Below are positions 1-5,525 of a DNA stretch of 5,525 nt, piece by piece. Both the position numbers and the translations under genes were made by a program. Below the pieces are notes generated by a model, which made no database searches, was not told where the DNA came from, and was given only the letters and a program-made list of their open reading frames with translations. The DNA is from Acholeplasmataceae bacterium (lineage in GTDB: Bacteria; Bacillota_I; Bacilli_A; Acholeplasmatales; Acholeplasmataceae), in the NCBI GenBank assembly GCA_030656435.1, contig JAUSOA010000099.1, forward strand, positions 1-5,525. Reading direction: 5' to 3'. Position 1 is the stretch's first letter. Each line of letters starts with the position of its first letter.

Positions 1-154
1 CATGAGAAAGTCTATTCCAAACTTTAACCCTGGTAATTATAGAAAGATATCAGTTGTTGTCTACCTTGAAGGATTTGATCCTGATACAACAGATGCATTA
101 ATGGGTGGAATGATTAAATTGGAAATGGTCTTCTCAATCAATGGATTCGAATAG
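1..154 (+). CDS. C-terminal end of a secreted TasA-like paralogue (5' partial)
   Basis: The reading frame starts before the window (complete codons from base 2) and ends at TAG 152-154, giving about 50 visible residues. The ATG at 2-4 is very probably internal, because the visible peptide aligns with the last 35-40 residues of the next two proteins. The shared pattern is Y.xxI.V.V(Y/W).(E/D)G(F/W)D....(D/N).L...I.(I/L).(L/M).F, seen here as VVVYLEGFDPDTTDAL followed by an alternating hydrophobic strand. This suggests the final beta-strands of a secreted, beta-rich protein. Its signal peptide cannot be seen. By homology it is probably another substrate of the signal peptidase encoded downstream. 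Its stop is 10 nt before the next start, so the two are probably co-transcribed. Its specific function is unknown. Confidence 0.75.
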   Translation, partial: MRKSIPNFNPGNYRKISVVVYLEGFDPDTTDALMGGMIKLEMVFSINGFE

Positions 155-164
155 GTAAAAACTA

Positions 165-1133
165 ATGAGAAGCATGAAGAAAATATATATTTCTCTCCTA
201 TCATTCACATTGGTAACATTGCTTTTCACAACAGCAACATTCGCTTTCTTCTCAGTAGCACACACTAGCAGTATTGATGGATTATCATTCGCTGCCTCAA
301 GTGGAGATGAATTAGAGTTATCGTTTGATGGAATTGAGTATTATAATATTTTACCCTCATCACCTTTAGAGAAATCAGCTGATGGCATTAAATTATACGA
401 TGTCACATCATTAGATGGAATAAACTTTCAAACTGGTGGCTTGAGAGTAGTTGGAGAAGCAATACCTAATGAATATTATCTCTCATTTGATTTATGGATA
501 AGAACATCTCAAGCAGAGCATGATATTTTCTTAATCAATGATGTTTCAAAAGGAATGAAATTTGGAGATAAGCGAGATGGTACATACTTCATATCTAAGG
601 GAGTTACATGGAGATCGCCACTCACATTCTTCAATGGACCATCAATCAATGATGTAGTTCGTCAAGGAGACATAGGAATATATTACGCTAGTGAAGCACT
701 TCGATTATCGATCATAGAATTAAAGGATGAGAATAATCTAAATGATCTAAGAGACGAAGCAGATTTAAGAGTATTTATGTACGACCCTTCAAGAAATCCT
801 TACCGTGGGTATGGTGCAACATTTGGACAGTTTAGTTATTATTTCCAAAAAACAATGGTTTATGTAGACTTACCAAAGGAAATTCCTAATGTAAGCTTCA
901 GATTATCTGAAATGGATCCAAATAATCCTTATCAAGCACTCGATAATGAATCCCTAGTAGCAACTCTTCAACCTTCTGGGCTTATTGAACCAAAAAAGAA
1001 CAAAGAGTATTATTCAGGAAAAATACGAGTCAATGTATGGATTGAAGGATGGGATGCAGATGCATTTGATGCACTGGATCAAGATTTGATACAAATTCAA
1101 TTACAATTTAAAGCAGCAAGAAGAGCAGAATAA
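165..1133 (+). CDS. Secreted protein with SipW-type signal peptide, TasA-like (minor subunit?)
   Basis: This 322-residue protein has a basic start (MRSMKK), a hydrophobic core at about 7-21 and the junction TTATFA|FFS with predicted cleavage after Ala27. That layout is typical of SipW-processed TasA/camelysin-type proteins. The mature part has no Cys, no LPXTG signal and no further membrane segment. It shares three blocks with the next protein: (S/T)xDGxNF (DGINF, 84-88), YYFxxTM (225-231) and the C-terminal I.V.VWIEGWD block (around 286-297) ending in alternating-hydrophobic IQIQLQF. The start is uncertain. ATG 165 has only a weak AGGT upstream, and the in-frame ATG 174 (MKKIYIS) is an alternative. 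Weak initiation 10 nt after the previous stop suggests translational coupling and modest output. Assignment to a TasA-like exported family is fairly secure from the signal peptide; a fibre role is inferred, and the mature domain is not one I recognise. Confidence 0.82.
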   Translation: MRSMKKIYISLLSFTLVTLLFTTATFAFFSVAHTSSIDGLSFAASSGDELELSFDGIEYYNILPSSPLEKSADGIKLYDVTSLDGINFQTGGLRVVGEAIPNEYYLSFDLWIRTSQAEHDIFLINDVSKGMKFGDKRDGTYFISKGVTWRSPLTFFNGPSINDVVRQGDIGIYYASEALRLSIIELKDENNLNDLRDEADLRVFMYDPSRNPYRGYGATFGQFSYYFQKTMVYVDLPKEIPNVSFRLSEMDPNNPYQALDNESLVATLQPSGLIEPKKNKEYYSGKIRVNVWIEGWDADAFDALDQDLIQIQLQFKAARRAE

Positions 1134-1140
1134 TCCAAGG

Positions 1141-1161
1141 ATTAACTTAACGAAAGTTAAT
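1141..1161 (+). promoter_or_regulatory. Small AT-rich intergenic hairpin
   Basis: A perfect 8-bp inverted repeat, ATTAACTT (1141-1148) and AAGTTAAT (1154-1161), has a 5-nt loop AACGA. It lies 7 nt after the upstream stop and about 30 nt before the next ribosome binding site. It is followed by an A-rich rather than a T-rich tract, so it is not a classical intrinsic terminator on the + strand. It could be an RNA processing or stability element that sets the expression of the downstream gene apart. The stem is AT-rich and weak, and chance formation in AT-rich spacer DNA is possible. Confidence 0.4.
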
Positions 1162-1190
1162 AAAAATAAAAAATAAGAAAAAGAGAATTA

Positions 1191-1197
1191 AAAGGAG
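1191..1197 (+). promoter_or_regulatory. Strong ribosome binding site of the third secreted-protein gene
   Basis: AAAGGAG lies 8 nt before ATG 1206, a near-consensus Shine-Dalgarno site at good spacing. It contrasts with the weak AGGT before the preceding paralogue. This suggests the gene at 1206 is translated more strongly. Confidence 0.8.
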
Positions 1198-1205
1198 ACT
1201 AGGAA

Positions 1206-2159
1206 ATGAATAAATTAGCTAGAAAATTAGTATTATCGGTATTAACAGTCGTTTTAACGGTTGTAGCATTAGGGACTACAACATTCGCGTGGTTTACGCT
1301 TACAAATACTTCTGTAATTCAACCATTCCAAGCACAAGTTGTATCTGACACTGGTATTGAAGTAGCAATTGGTTCAACATCTGCAGATCCACTAACATTA
1401 ACATGGAAATCAGTTATCACAACTCAAGATATTTATAACTATATTGAATCAGTATATGGCGTTGATGCATTTAGATTCACTCATGTTAGTACTGTTGATG
1501 GTAGAAACTTTACAGGTGTTGATGGATTAGGTGTTGTAAATGGATATCTTGAAATTCCTTTACATTTCAGATCAAATAATGAACAAATTATTAAGTGGAA
1601 AGCAGTCAACCTATCAAGTACACCAGCATTATTTAGAACTGGGGTTCAATTCGTTGATAGCCAAGGTGTCACTCGTTTAGCAAATTCACAGTTTAATACA
1701 AATCTACAAGATGCAATGAAGATTTCTGTTACTGGTATTGTTGTTCGTGCAACAAATACAATCGGTACTACAGCTTATGAAAATCCAGTTAGTGAAACGA
1801 ATACATTATCTGGTGGTATGACTAACATAGACTTACGTGGTGTCCAGGAAGAAGTATTAGTCGGTGGTACACTTCAGGATTTATATGTTGGTGTCAATGG
1901 AGCTCAAAACTACTATTTTAGACAAACAATGACTTTACCTGCTGGTTCAGGAACTGTCACTACTGTACCAACAGTTACAGTTGTTAATCCAGATGCAGAT
2001 ATTACAGTTTTAGAAATGTCTGCTGGCAATATTGTTACTGCTGAAGCTGAATATTATGGCAACATTATGGTACGTGTTTGGTTTGATGGTTGGGATAGAG
2101 AAGGTTATAACGGTTTATTAGGAAGAATGATCACAATCGGGTTAACATTCGGCGTATAA
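1206..2159 (+). CDS. Secreted protein with SipW-type signal peptide, TasA-like (likely major subunit)
   Basis: This 317-residue protein has the basic start MNKLARK, a hydrophobic core at about 8-23 and the junction GTTTFA|WFT with predicted cleavage after Ala28. This resembles the GGTWA region of Bacillus TasA and related SipW substrates. The mature chain is rich in Thr, Val, Gly and Asn, has no Cys and no sorting or anchor signal, and looks beta-rich. Blocks shared with the upstream paralogue are VSTVDGRNF (94-102), YYFRQTM (236-242) and a C-terminal block with VWFDGWD (291-297), ending in ITIGLTF. The start is secure because AAAGGAG sits 8 nt upstream. Strong translation and low-complexity composition fit an abundant surface or fibre subunit. 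It is the nearest substrate candidate for the signal peptidase encoded 114 nt downstream. Fibre formation is inferred; the alternative is a secreted protein of unrelated function using the same export route. Confidence 0.85.
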   Translation: MNKLARKLVLSVLTVVLTVVALGTTTFAWFTLTNTSVIQPFQAQVVSDTGIEVAIGSTSADPLTLTWKSVITTQDIYNYIESVYGVDAFRFTHVSTVDGRNFTGVDGLGVVNGYLEIPLHFRSNNEQIIKWKAVNLSSTPALFRTGVQFVDSQGVTRLANSQFNTNLQDAMKISVTGIVVRATNTIGTTAYENPVSETNTLSGGMTNIDLRGVQEEVLVGGTLQDLYVGVNGAQNYYFRQTMTLPAGSGTVTTVPTVTVVNPDADITVLEMSAGNIVTAEAEYYGNIMVRVWFDGWDREGYNGLLGRMITIGLTFGV

Positions 2160-2171
2160 TTGTAGTATAAT
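2142..2171 (+). promoter_or_regulatory. Candidate sigma-A-type promoter for the peptidase-ATPase genes
   Basis: TTAACA (2142-2147, 5 of 6 to TTGACA) is followed by an 18-nt spacer and a perfect TATAAT (2166-2171). The -35 lies inside the last codons of the secreted-protein gene. Transcription would start near 2178, giving an untranslated leader of about 95 nt that contains the hairpin at 2195-2225. TATAAT is not rare in AT-rich DNA, so this is a candidate only. Confidence 0.45.
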
Positions 2172-2194
2172 ATTAGTAACAAGCTTTCTAGTCA

Positions 2195-2225
2195 GGGATG
2201 GTGTGTAAAACTTACACACCTTCCC
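2195..2225 (+). promoter_or_regulatory. Strong intergenic hairpin (leader, processing or attenuator element)
   Basis: GGGA (2195-2198) pairs with TCCC (2222-2225). After one T-T mismatch, GGTGTGTAA (2200-2208) pairs perfectly with TTACACACC (2212-2220) around a 3-nt AAC loop. This 13-bp stem is the most stable-looking structure in the spacers. No T-run follows (next is ATCCATTTGGAT, itself a possible 4-bp hairpin), so it is a poor match to a standard intrinsic terminator. It could be a partial terminator, a 3' stabiliser for the fibre-gene mRNA, or a regulatory leader of the peptidase gene. Confidence 0.6.
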
Positions 2226-2273
2226 ATCCATTTGGATAATTGGTAGATAGCAAACATACAAGGTGAGGGAATT

Positions 2274-2987
2274 ATGAATGCAGAAAAGTTAAAGAAGGTT
2301 ACTAGTATTGGAAAAATTGTTTTAAATGTTTTTTTCTATTCAGTGATTGTTTTTTTAATTTTGTTTTCAATTGCGAATATGAAGTTAAAAGAAAAAGATG
2401 ATATCGCTAATATCTTTGGAAATGGTTTTACTACTGTCTTAACAGATTCTATGACTGGTGATCAAGCGGATTCTTTCACTGTTGATGATATCGTATTTGT
2501 TAAATTATTAAACGATGAATCAAGAACTGATTTAAAAGTTGGTGACATTATCACTTATTTCAGCATGGATATACCAGGATTAGGGATACAAGGACTAATT
2601 ACACATAGAATTAGTGAAGTTATTACATTAGAAGGAGAAACCTTCTTTATCACGAAGGGTGATAAACAAGGTGCACCAAATGATGCTCCTATTCATATTT
2701 CTGAAGCAATAGCACTTTATCAATCTAAATGGGTTGGTGCAGGAACTGCATTAAAACACTTACAAACTCCTACTGGTTTTGCAACATTTGTAATTTTGCC
2801 AGTAGTGCTCCTACTGATATTCGAGGGTGTATTACTTGTTCGCAATGTGATCAAGCTTAACAATGAAAAGCTTGAAAAGAAGTTTGCAGTTGAACAAAAT
2901 AAACCTATTTTTGATGTTGAAGCAGAAAAAGAAAAAATTAGACAGCAAGTTTTAGAAGAGTTAAAGAAAGAAAACCAAGACAAATAA
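2274..2987 (+). CDS. sipW: SipW-like (ER-type) signal peptidase I
   Basis: This membrane peptidase (family S26B) probably cleaves the signal peptides of the secreted proteins encoded upstream. The 237 residues contain a first membrane segment (about 13-35), an extracytoplasmic catalytic domain, a second membrane segment (about 169-189) and a charged C-terminal tail. The catalytic serine is Ser59 in TVLTDSM. The HR motif (His111 in ITHRI) replaces the lysine of ordinary bacterial SipS-type enzymes, which is the hallmark of the SipW/ER type. The acidic box is FFITKGD (Asp130), then NDAP. The His-to-Asp spacing of 19 matches that known for Bacillus SipW. The tail of about 48 residues, rich in Lys and Glu and ending in EKIRQQVLEELKKENQDK, should face the cytosol and may form a coiled coil; it is longer than I would expect for SipW. 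AGGTGAGG (2261-2268) precedes ATG 2274. The symbol denotes the family, not proven orthology. Confidence 0.92.
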   Translation: MNAEKLKKVTSIGKIVLNVFFYSVIVFLILFSIANMKLKEKDDIANIFGNGFTTVLTDSMTGDQADSFTVDDIVFVKLLNDESRTDLKVGDIITYFSMDIPGLGIQGLITHRISEVITLEGETFFITKGDKQGAPNDAPIHISEAIALYQSKWVGAGTALKHLQTPTGFATFVILPVVLLLIFEGVLLVRNVIKLNNEKLEKKFAVEQNKPIFDVEAEKEKIRQQVLEELKKENQDK

Positions 2988-3009
2988 AACGTAATCACAA
3001 ATCGATTCG

Positions 3010-3016
3010 TTAGGAG
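3010..3016 (+). promoter_or_regulatory. Ribosome binding site deciding the ATPase start
   Basis: TTAGGAG ends at 3016, 5 nt before ATG 3022. An in-frame GTG at 3016 overlaps the G of this site and could not use it, so ATG 3022 is the preferred start. Confidence 0.75.
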
Positions 3017-3021
3017 TGCAT

Positions 3022-4566
3022 ATGGTAGAGTTTGCTCGTTACTATATCAACTTCATTAGACTTTTTTTTGCAAATATCGGTGCGTTCTTTAGAAGAATTT
3101 TTGAAGCGTTCGCCGATTTATTATTTAATGGGGTTGTTATTCACATACAAGATTTTATTGCAAGAAGTATAAACTTCACATTACTTGATTGGGTAATGGC
3201 TTTTCTTGTTTTAGTGATTAACCTTGCATTTATTGTTTTTTTGGTTTTGAAGCTTTACCAGGTTACAAGAAGATATGTTAAGTTTGCAAGAATTGAGATA
3301 GAAAAGGATGAACTTCTTGAAGAAATATCATTTTTGAATCAAAAGACAGTTGAATTAATCGATGAAAAAAATAAGATACTTGCACTTAAGGTTTCAAATC
3401 TTGGTGTAACACCTGATGATGACTCTAAAAACTTCGGTCAAACCGGATCAAACGAACCAGAAGATGAATATACTGGTCCTTCAAGATTCGTTAAATTGCT
3501 TCAAGTAGATAAAGAATATGAGAATATGATTACACAAATTCATATGAAAGATGAGGATATGATTACCTTAAGTGAATTAGTTAAGCGTTTTATCAATTTC
3601 TCAGCATCAAGACTAGGACTTTTCTACGATAGAAAAATTATATCTGCATTTTTTGCTGGTATGGCTGCTTCAAAAACAATGATTTTAGAGGGTATTTCTG
3701 GTACCGGGAAAACCTCACTACCCTATGCCATGGGAAAATTTTTCAATAATGATTCGGATATCATCGCTGTGCAACCCTCATGGAGAGACCGTGCTGAAAT
3801 GATTGGATATTTAAACGAATTTACGAAGAAATTTAATGAAACAGACTTTTTAAAAGCTGTTTATAAAACAACATACCGTGATGACATATGTATCATCGTC
3901 TTAGATGAAATGAACTTAGCACGTGTAGAATATTATTTTGCTGAACTCTTGTCATTGCTTGAAATGCCAGATGCTGATGCATGGTTGATTGATATCGTGC
4001 CAGATAACCAACCTGGAGATCCAAAGCATCTGCAAAACGGTAAAATATTACTACCACAAAACGTATGGTTCATCGGTACAGCAAATAAAGATGACTCAAC
4101 ATTTACAATTACAGATAAGGTCTATGACCGTGCAACACCAATTCAAATCAATGCAAAAGCAGCATATATTGACGCTCCAGACACTGAAAGTGTTAATATG
4201 AGTTATGATTATCTAATTGAATTATACCGACAAGCAAACAAAGAACACTCCTTGTCACTGAAGGCAATTGAAAATCTTGAAAAGCTAGATGCATTCATAA
4301 CAAAGAACTTAAAAGTTACATTCGGTAACCGTATCATGAAGCAAATCAGAGCTTTCGTTCCTGTTTATGTTGCATGTGGCGGATCTGAATATGAAGCATT
4401 AGATTACATGGTAGCTAGAAAAATATTTAGAAAATTCGAGAGTTTAAATCTACCATTTTTGCAAAATGAAATCAATGAGCTTTCAGTATTACTTGATCGT
4501 TTATTTGGCAAAGGTGTATTTACTGAGTGTCAAGACTATCTAAATACGATTAAGAAACAGTTCTAG
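3022..4566 (+). CDS. Membrane-anchored McrB-type AAA+ NTPase
   Basis: This 514-residue protein couples a membrane anchor to a cytosolic AAA+ motor. The N-terminus has amphipathic, Arg/Phe-rich stretches (about 4-50) and one clear membrane segment (about 56-77). A basic stop-transfer stretch (KLYQVTRRYVKFAR) places the rest in the cytosol. A charged predicted coiled coil (about 90-122) and an acidic linker (about 130-150) follow. The NTPase domain has Walker A GISGTGKT (224-231), an MIGYLNEFTKKF segment (260-271), Walker B IIVLDEMN (Asp295, Glu296) and sensor region GTANKDDS. There NKDD (355-358) fits the NxxD signature of McrB GTPases, with Asp365 and Arg370 spaced as in McrB. A helical lid follows (FGNRIMKQIRAF). 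No McrB-type DNA-binding domain is recognisable. The next gene, 12 nt on, is a DUF2357/McrC-like partner, supporting an McrBC-like complex. The nucleotide (GTP or ATP) and the target are unknown. Confidence 0.88.
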   Translation: MVEFARYYINFIRLFFANIGAFFRRIFEAFADLLFNGVVIHIQDFIARSINFTLLDWVMAFLVLVINLAFIVFLVLKLYQVTRRYVKFARIEIEKDELLEEISFLNQKTVELIDEKNKILALKVSNLGVTPDDDSKNFGQTGSNEPEDEYTGPSRFVKLLQVDKEYENMITQIHMKDEDMITLSELVKRFINFSASRLGLFYDRKIISAFFAGMAASKTMILEGISGTGKTSLPYAMGKFFNNDSDIIAVQPSWRDRAEMIGYLNEFTKKFNETDFLKAVYKTTYRDDICIIVLDEMNLARVEYYFAELLSLLEMPDADAWLIDIVPDNQPGDPKHLQNGKILLPQNVWFIGTANKDDSTFTITDKVYDRATPIQINAKAAYIDAPDTESVNMSYDYLIELYRQANKEHSLSLKAIENLEKLDAFITKNLKVTFGNRIMKQIRAFVPVYVACGGSEYEALDYMVARKIFRKFESLNLPFLQNEINELSVLLDRLFGKGVFTECQDYLNTIKKQF

Positions 4567-4578
4567 TTGGGAGAATGT

Positions 4579-5525
4579 ATGAAAAAAACAAGTGATTTGG
4601 TGAAATTTCATAGCGAGCTCAATGATGCATTTTATGAACTCGAGAAGGAAACTGAGTTTCCGAATCTATTTTATACATCTTTTCTTTCAGGTGAAAACAC
4701 ACTCACTCAAAAAACTGTCTCTGAAACCAAGACATTTCATGAAGAATGGATTGGTACCATAGAATCTTATTTTCCAAGTTTGGATAAAATCACTAAAGAT
4801 CCTAAGTCTGGCTTGAAATATCTTCAAGAAGTTGTTGCAATAGAAAAGGCTAAGAAAACAAATAGTGATTCTATTAGACATCTAGCAGCAAATACCCATC
4901 TGATTAAAGAAATCAGAGATGGTCAAGTCATTCCTAAAAAAATTCTTACAACTCAAGCTGAAATCGAATATGCTATCTATGAAAATAGATTTATTAAGAC
5001 TTTAGTCAATCGATTATTTGATTTTGTTAATAATAGATATGAGCTTGTAAAAAATAACGTTGAATCATTTCAGACAAAACAATTTAAATTGACATCAGCA
5101 TTCGAAATTAGAGAAACCAAAGTGGATCTCGATATCGATATGAAATTTATAGAAGACCTTGAAAACGATGAAGTAGGTCGCTACAATCACGAATTACTTA
5201 ATAGAATTCAGTTTCTCCTAAAAAAAGTAAATGGGATTCGTGTTTCACCATTTATGGAAGAACTAAAAAATGCAAAACTAGTGATACCACCGATTATGAA
5301 GACATCAATTTTGTTAAAAAATATTGACTATCAAAACTGTTATAATTTGTGGCTATATTTAGACAAATATAACGTTTTAAATTACGATGTTAATGTTACT
5401 GAAAAGAACCTCACATTTGATCGTTATTACTTAAGAAATGTTTATCAAACAGCACTAACCGCATTTACAACAGTTTATGCAAATCAAAAGGCATTAGAAG
5501 ATCACTATCAATATCTAGATGTGAG
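4579..5525 (+). CDS. DUF2357/McrC-like partner protein (3' partial)
   Basis: An open frame of 315 codons runs from ATG 4579 to the window end without a stop. GGGAGA (4569-4574) lies 4 nt upstream, and the frame starts 12 nt after the ATPase stop, so the two are probably one transcription unit. The visible part is soluble, charged and mostly helical, with no signal peptide. Features I associate with DUF2357 proteins are a stretch around 105-115 (SIRHLAANTHLIKEI), YENRFIKTL (134-142) before a long helix, and a later NCYNLWLYLDKY (253-264). DUF2357 proteins commonly pair with McrB-type NTPases and often carry a C-terminal PD-(D/E)XK nuclease. That region would lie beyond base 5525, so nuclease activity cannot be judged. 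Likely role: the effector or scaffold that works with the membrane-anchored NTPase. Family assignment is from remembered motifs, not a search. Confidence 0.72.
   Translation, partial: MKKTSDLVKFHSELNDAFYELEKETEFPNLFYTSFLSGENTLTQKTVSETKTFHEEWIGTIESYFPSLDKITKDPKSGLKYLQEVVAIEKAKKTNSDSIRHLAANTHLIKEIRDGQVIPKKILTTQAEIEYAIYENRFIKTLVNRLFDFVNNRYELVKNNVESFQTKQFKLTSAFEIRETKVDLDIDMKFIEDLENDEVGRYNHELLNRIQFLLKKVNGIRVSPFMEELKNAKLVIPPIMKTSILLKNIDYQNCYNLWLYLDKYNVLNYDVNVTEKNLTFDRYYLRNVYQTALTAFTTVYANQKALEDHYQYLDV

Noticed and set aside
2..154. A complete small gene starting at the ATG at base 2
   Set aside because: The peptide aligns end to end with the C-terminal blocks of the next two secreted proteins, and no upstream ribosome binding site is visible, so it is the tail of a longer gene.
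2155..2160. A TATAAT across the stop codon as a second -10 element
   Set aside because: It has only 7 nt to the TTAACA, and I see no other good -35 at usual spacing; the hexamer is explained by the GTA TAA codons plus the following T.
2195..2225. Hairpin as a classical rho-independent terminator
   Set aside because: No T-run follows the stem, so it is reported only as a regulatory or processing hairpin.
2720..2998. Reverse-strand open frame of 92 codons under the signal peptidase gene
   Set aside because: It lies almost wholly antisense to a well-supported gene, and its Ser/Phe/Cys-rich translation reflects the Lys/Glu-rich codons on the other strand.
3016..3021. GTG at 3016 as start of the ATPase
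   Set aside because: It overlaps the TTAGGAG site; ATG 3022 sits at a proper 5-nt spacing.
3989..4201. Second + strand open frame inside the ATPase gene
   Set aside because: It is out of frame within the conserved NTPase domain, has no ribosome binding site and gives a low-information Gln/Lys-rich translation.
4687..4881. Reverse-strand open frame of 64 codons
   Set aside because: It is antisense to the DUF2357-like gene, whose frame stays open to the window end and carries family motifs.
3022..5525. Ordinary McrBC restriction system
   Set aside because: No DNA-binding domain is recognisable in the McrB-type protein, which has a membrane anchor, and the nuclease part of the partner is not visible, so a plain restriction label would overstate the evidence.

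Overview
The window is AT-rich and bacterial, with every gene on the + strand. Closely packed genes, good Shine-Dalgarno sites, A/T-ending codons and a SipW-type secretion module point to a low-GC Firmicutes/Mollicutes relative. Every Trp is TGG, no visible gene uses TGA internally, and the stops are TAA or TAG. This fits the standard code, as in Acholeplasma/Izemoplasma-type Mollicutes or Bacilli. Genus and species cannot be read from the sequence.

Layout: (1) The 3' end of a secreted-protein gene (1-154). (2) A second secreted paralogue (165-1133), starting 10 nt after the first stop. (3) A third secreted paralogue (1206-2159) with a strong ribosome binding site, preceded by a small AT-rich hairpin. 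(4) A 114-nt gap with a promoter-like TTAACA-18-TATAAT and a strong hairpin. (5) A SipW/ER-type signal peptidase I (2274-2987). (6) A membrane-anchored McrB-type AAA+ NTPase (3022-4566). (7) The 5' part of a DUF2357/McrC-like gene (4579 to the window end). No stretch above 300 bases lacks a gene, and I saw no RNA genes, mobile elements or CRISPR.

The first half reads as a TasA-like export module: signal-peptide proteins with the '(T/G)TFA-aromatic-F' cleavage region typical of SipW substrates, plus the peptidase likely to process them. The three secreted proteins share a C-terminal block (Y..xI.V.VW.(E/D)GWD...(D/N).L...I.I.L.F), and the two complete ones share two more blocks, so they are diverged tandem paralogues.

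The second half is an McrBC-like pair, but the ATPase carries an N-terminal transmembrane segment and coiled coil in place of a recognisable DNA-binding domain. The peptidase has an unusual charged cytosolic C-terminal tail. The most interesting reading is that these halves form one locus: a membrane-tethered McrB/DUF2357 machine linked to a dedicated secreted-fibre system. That functional link is inference from gene order and topology. The partner's possible nuclease domain lies beyond the window.
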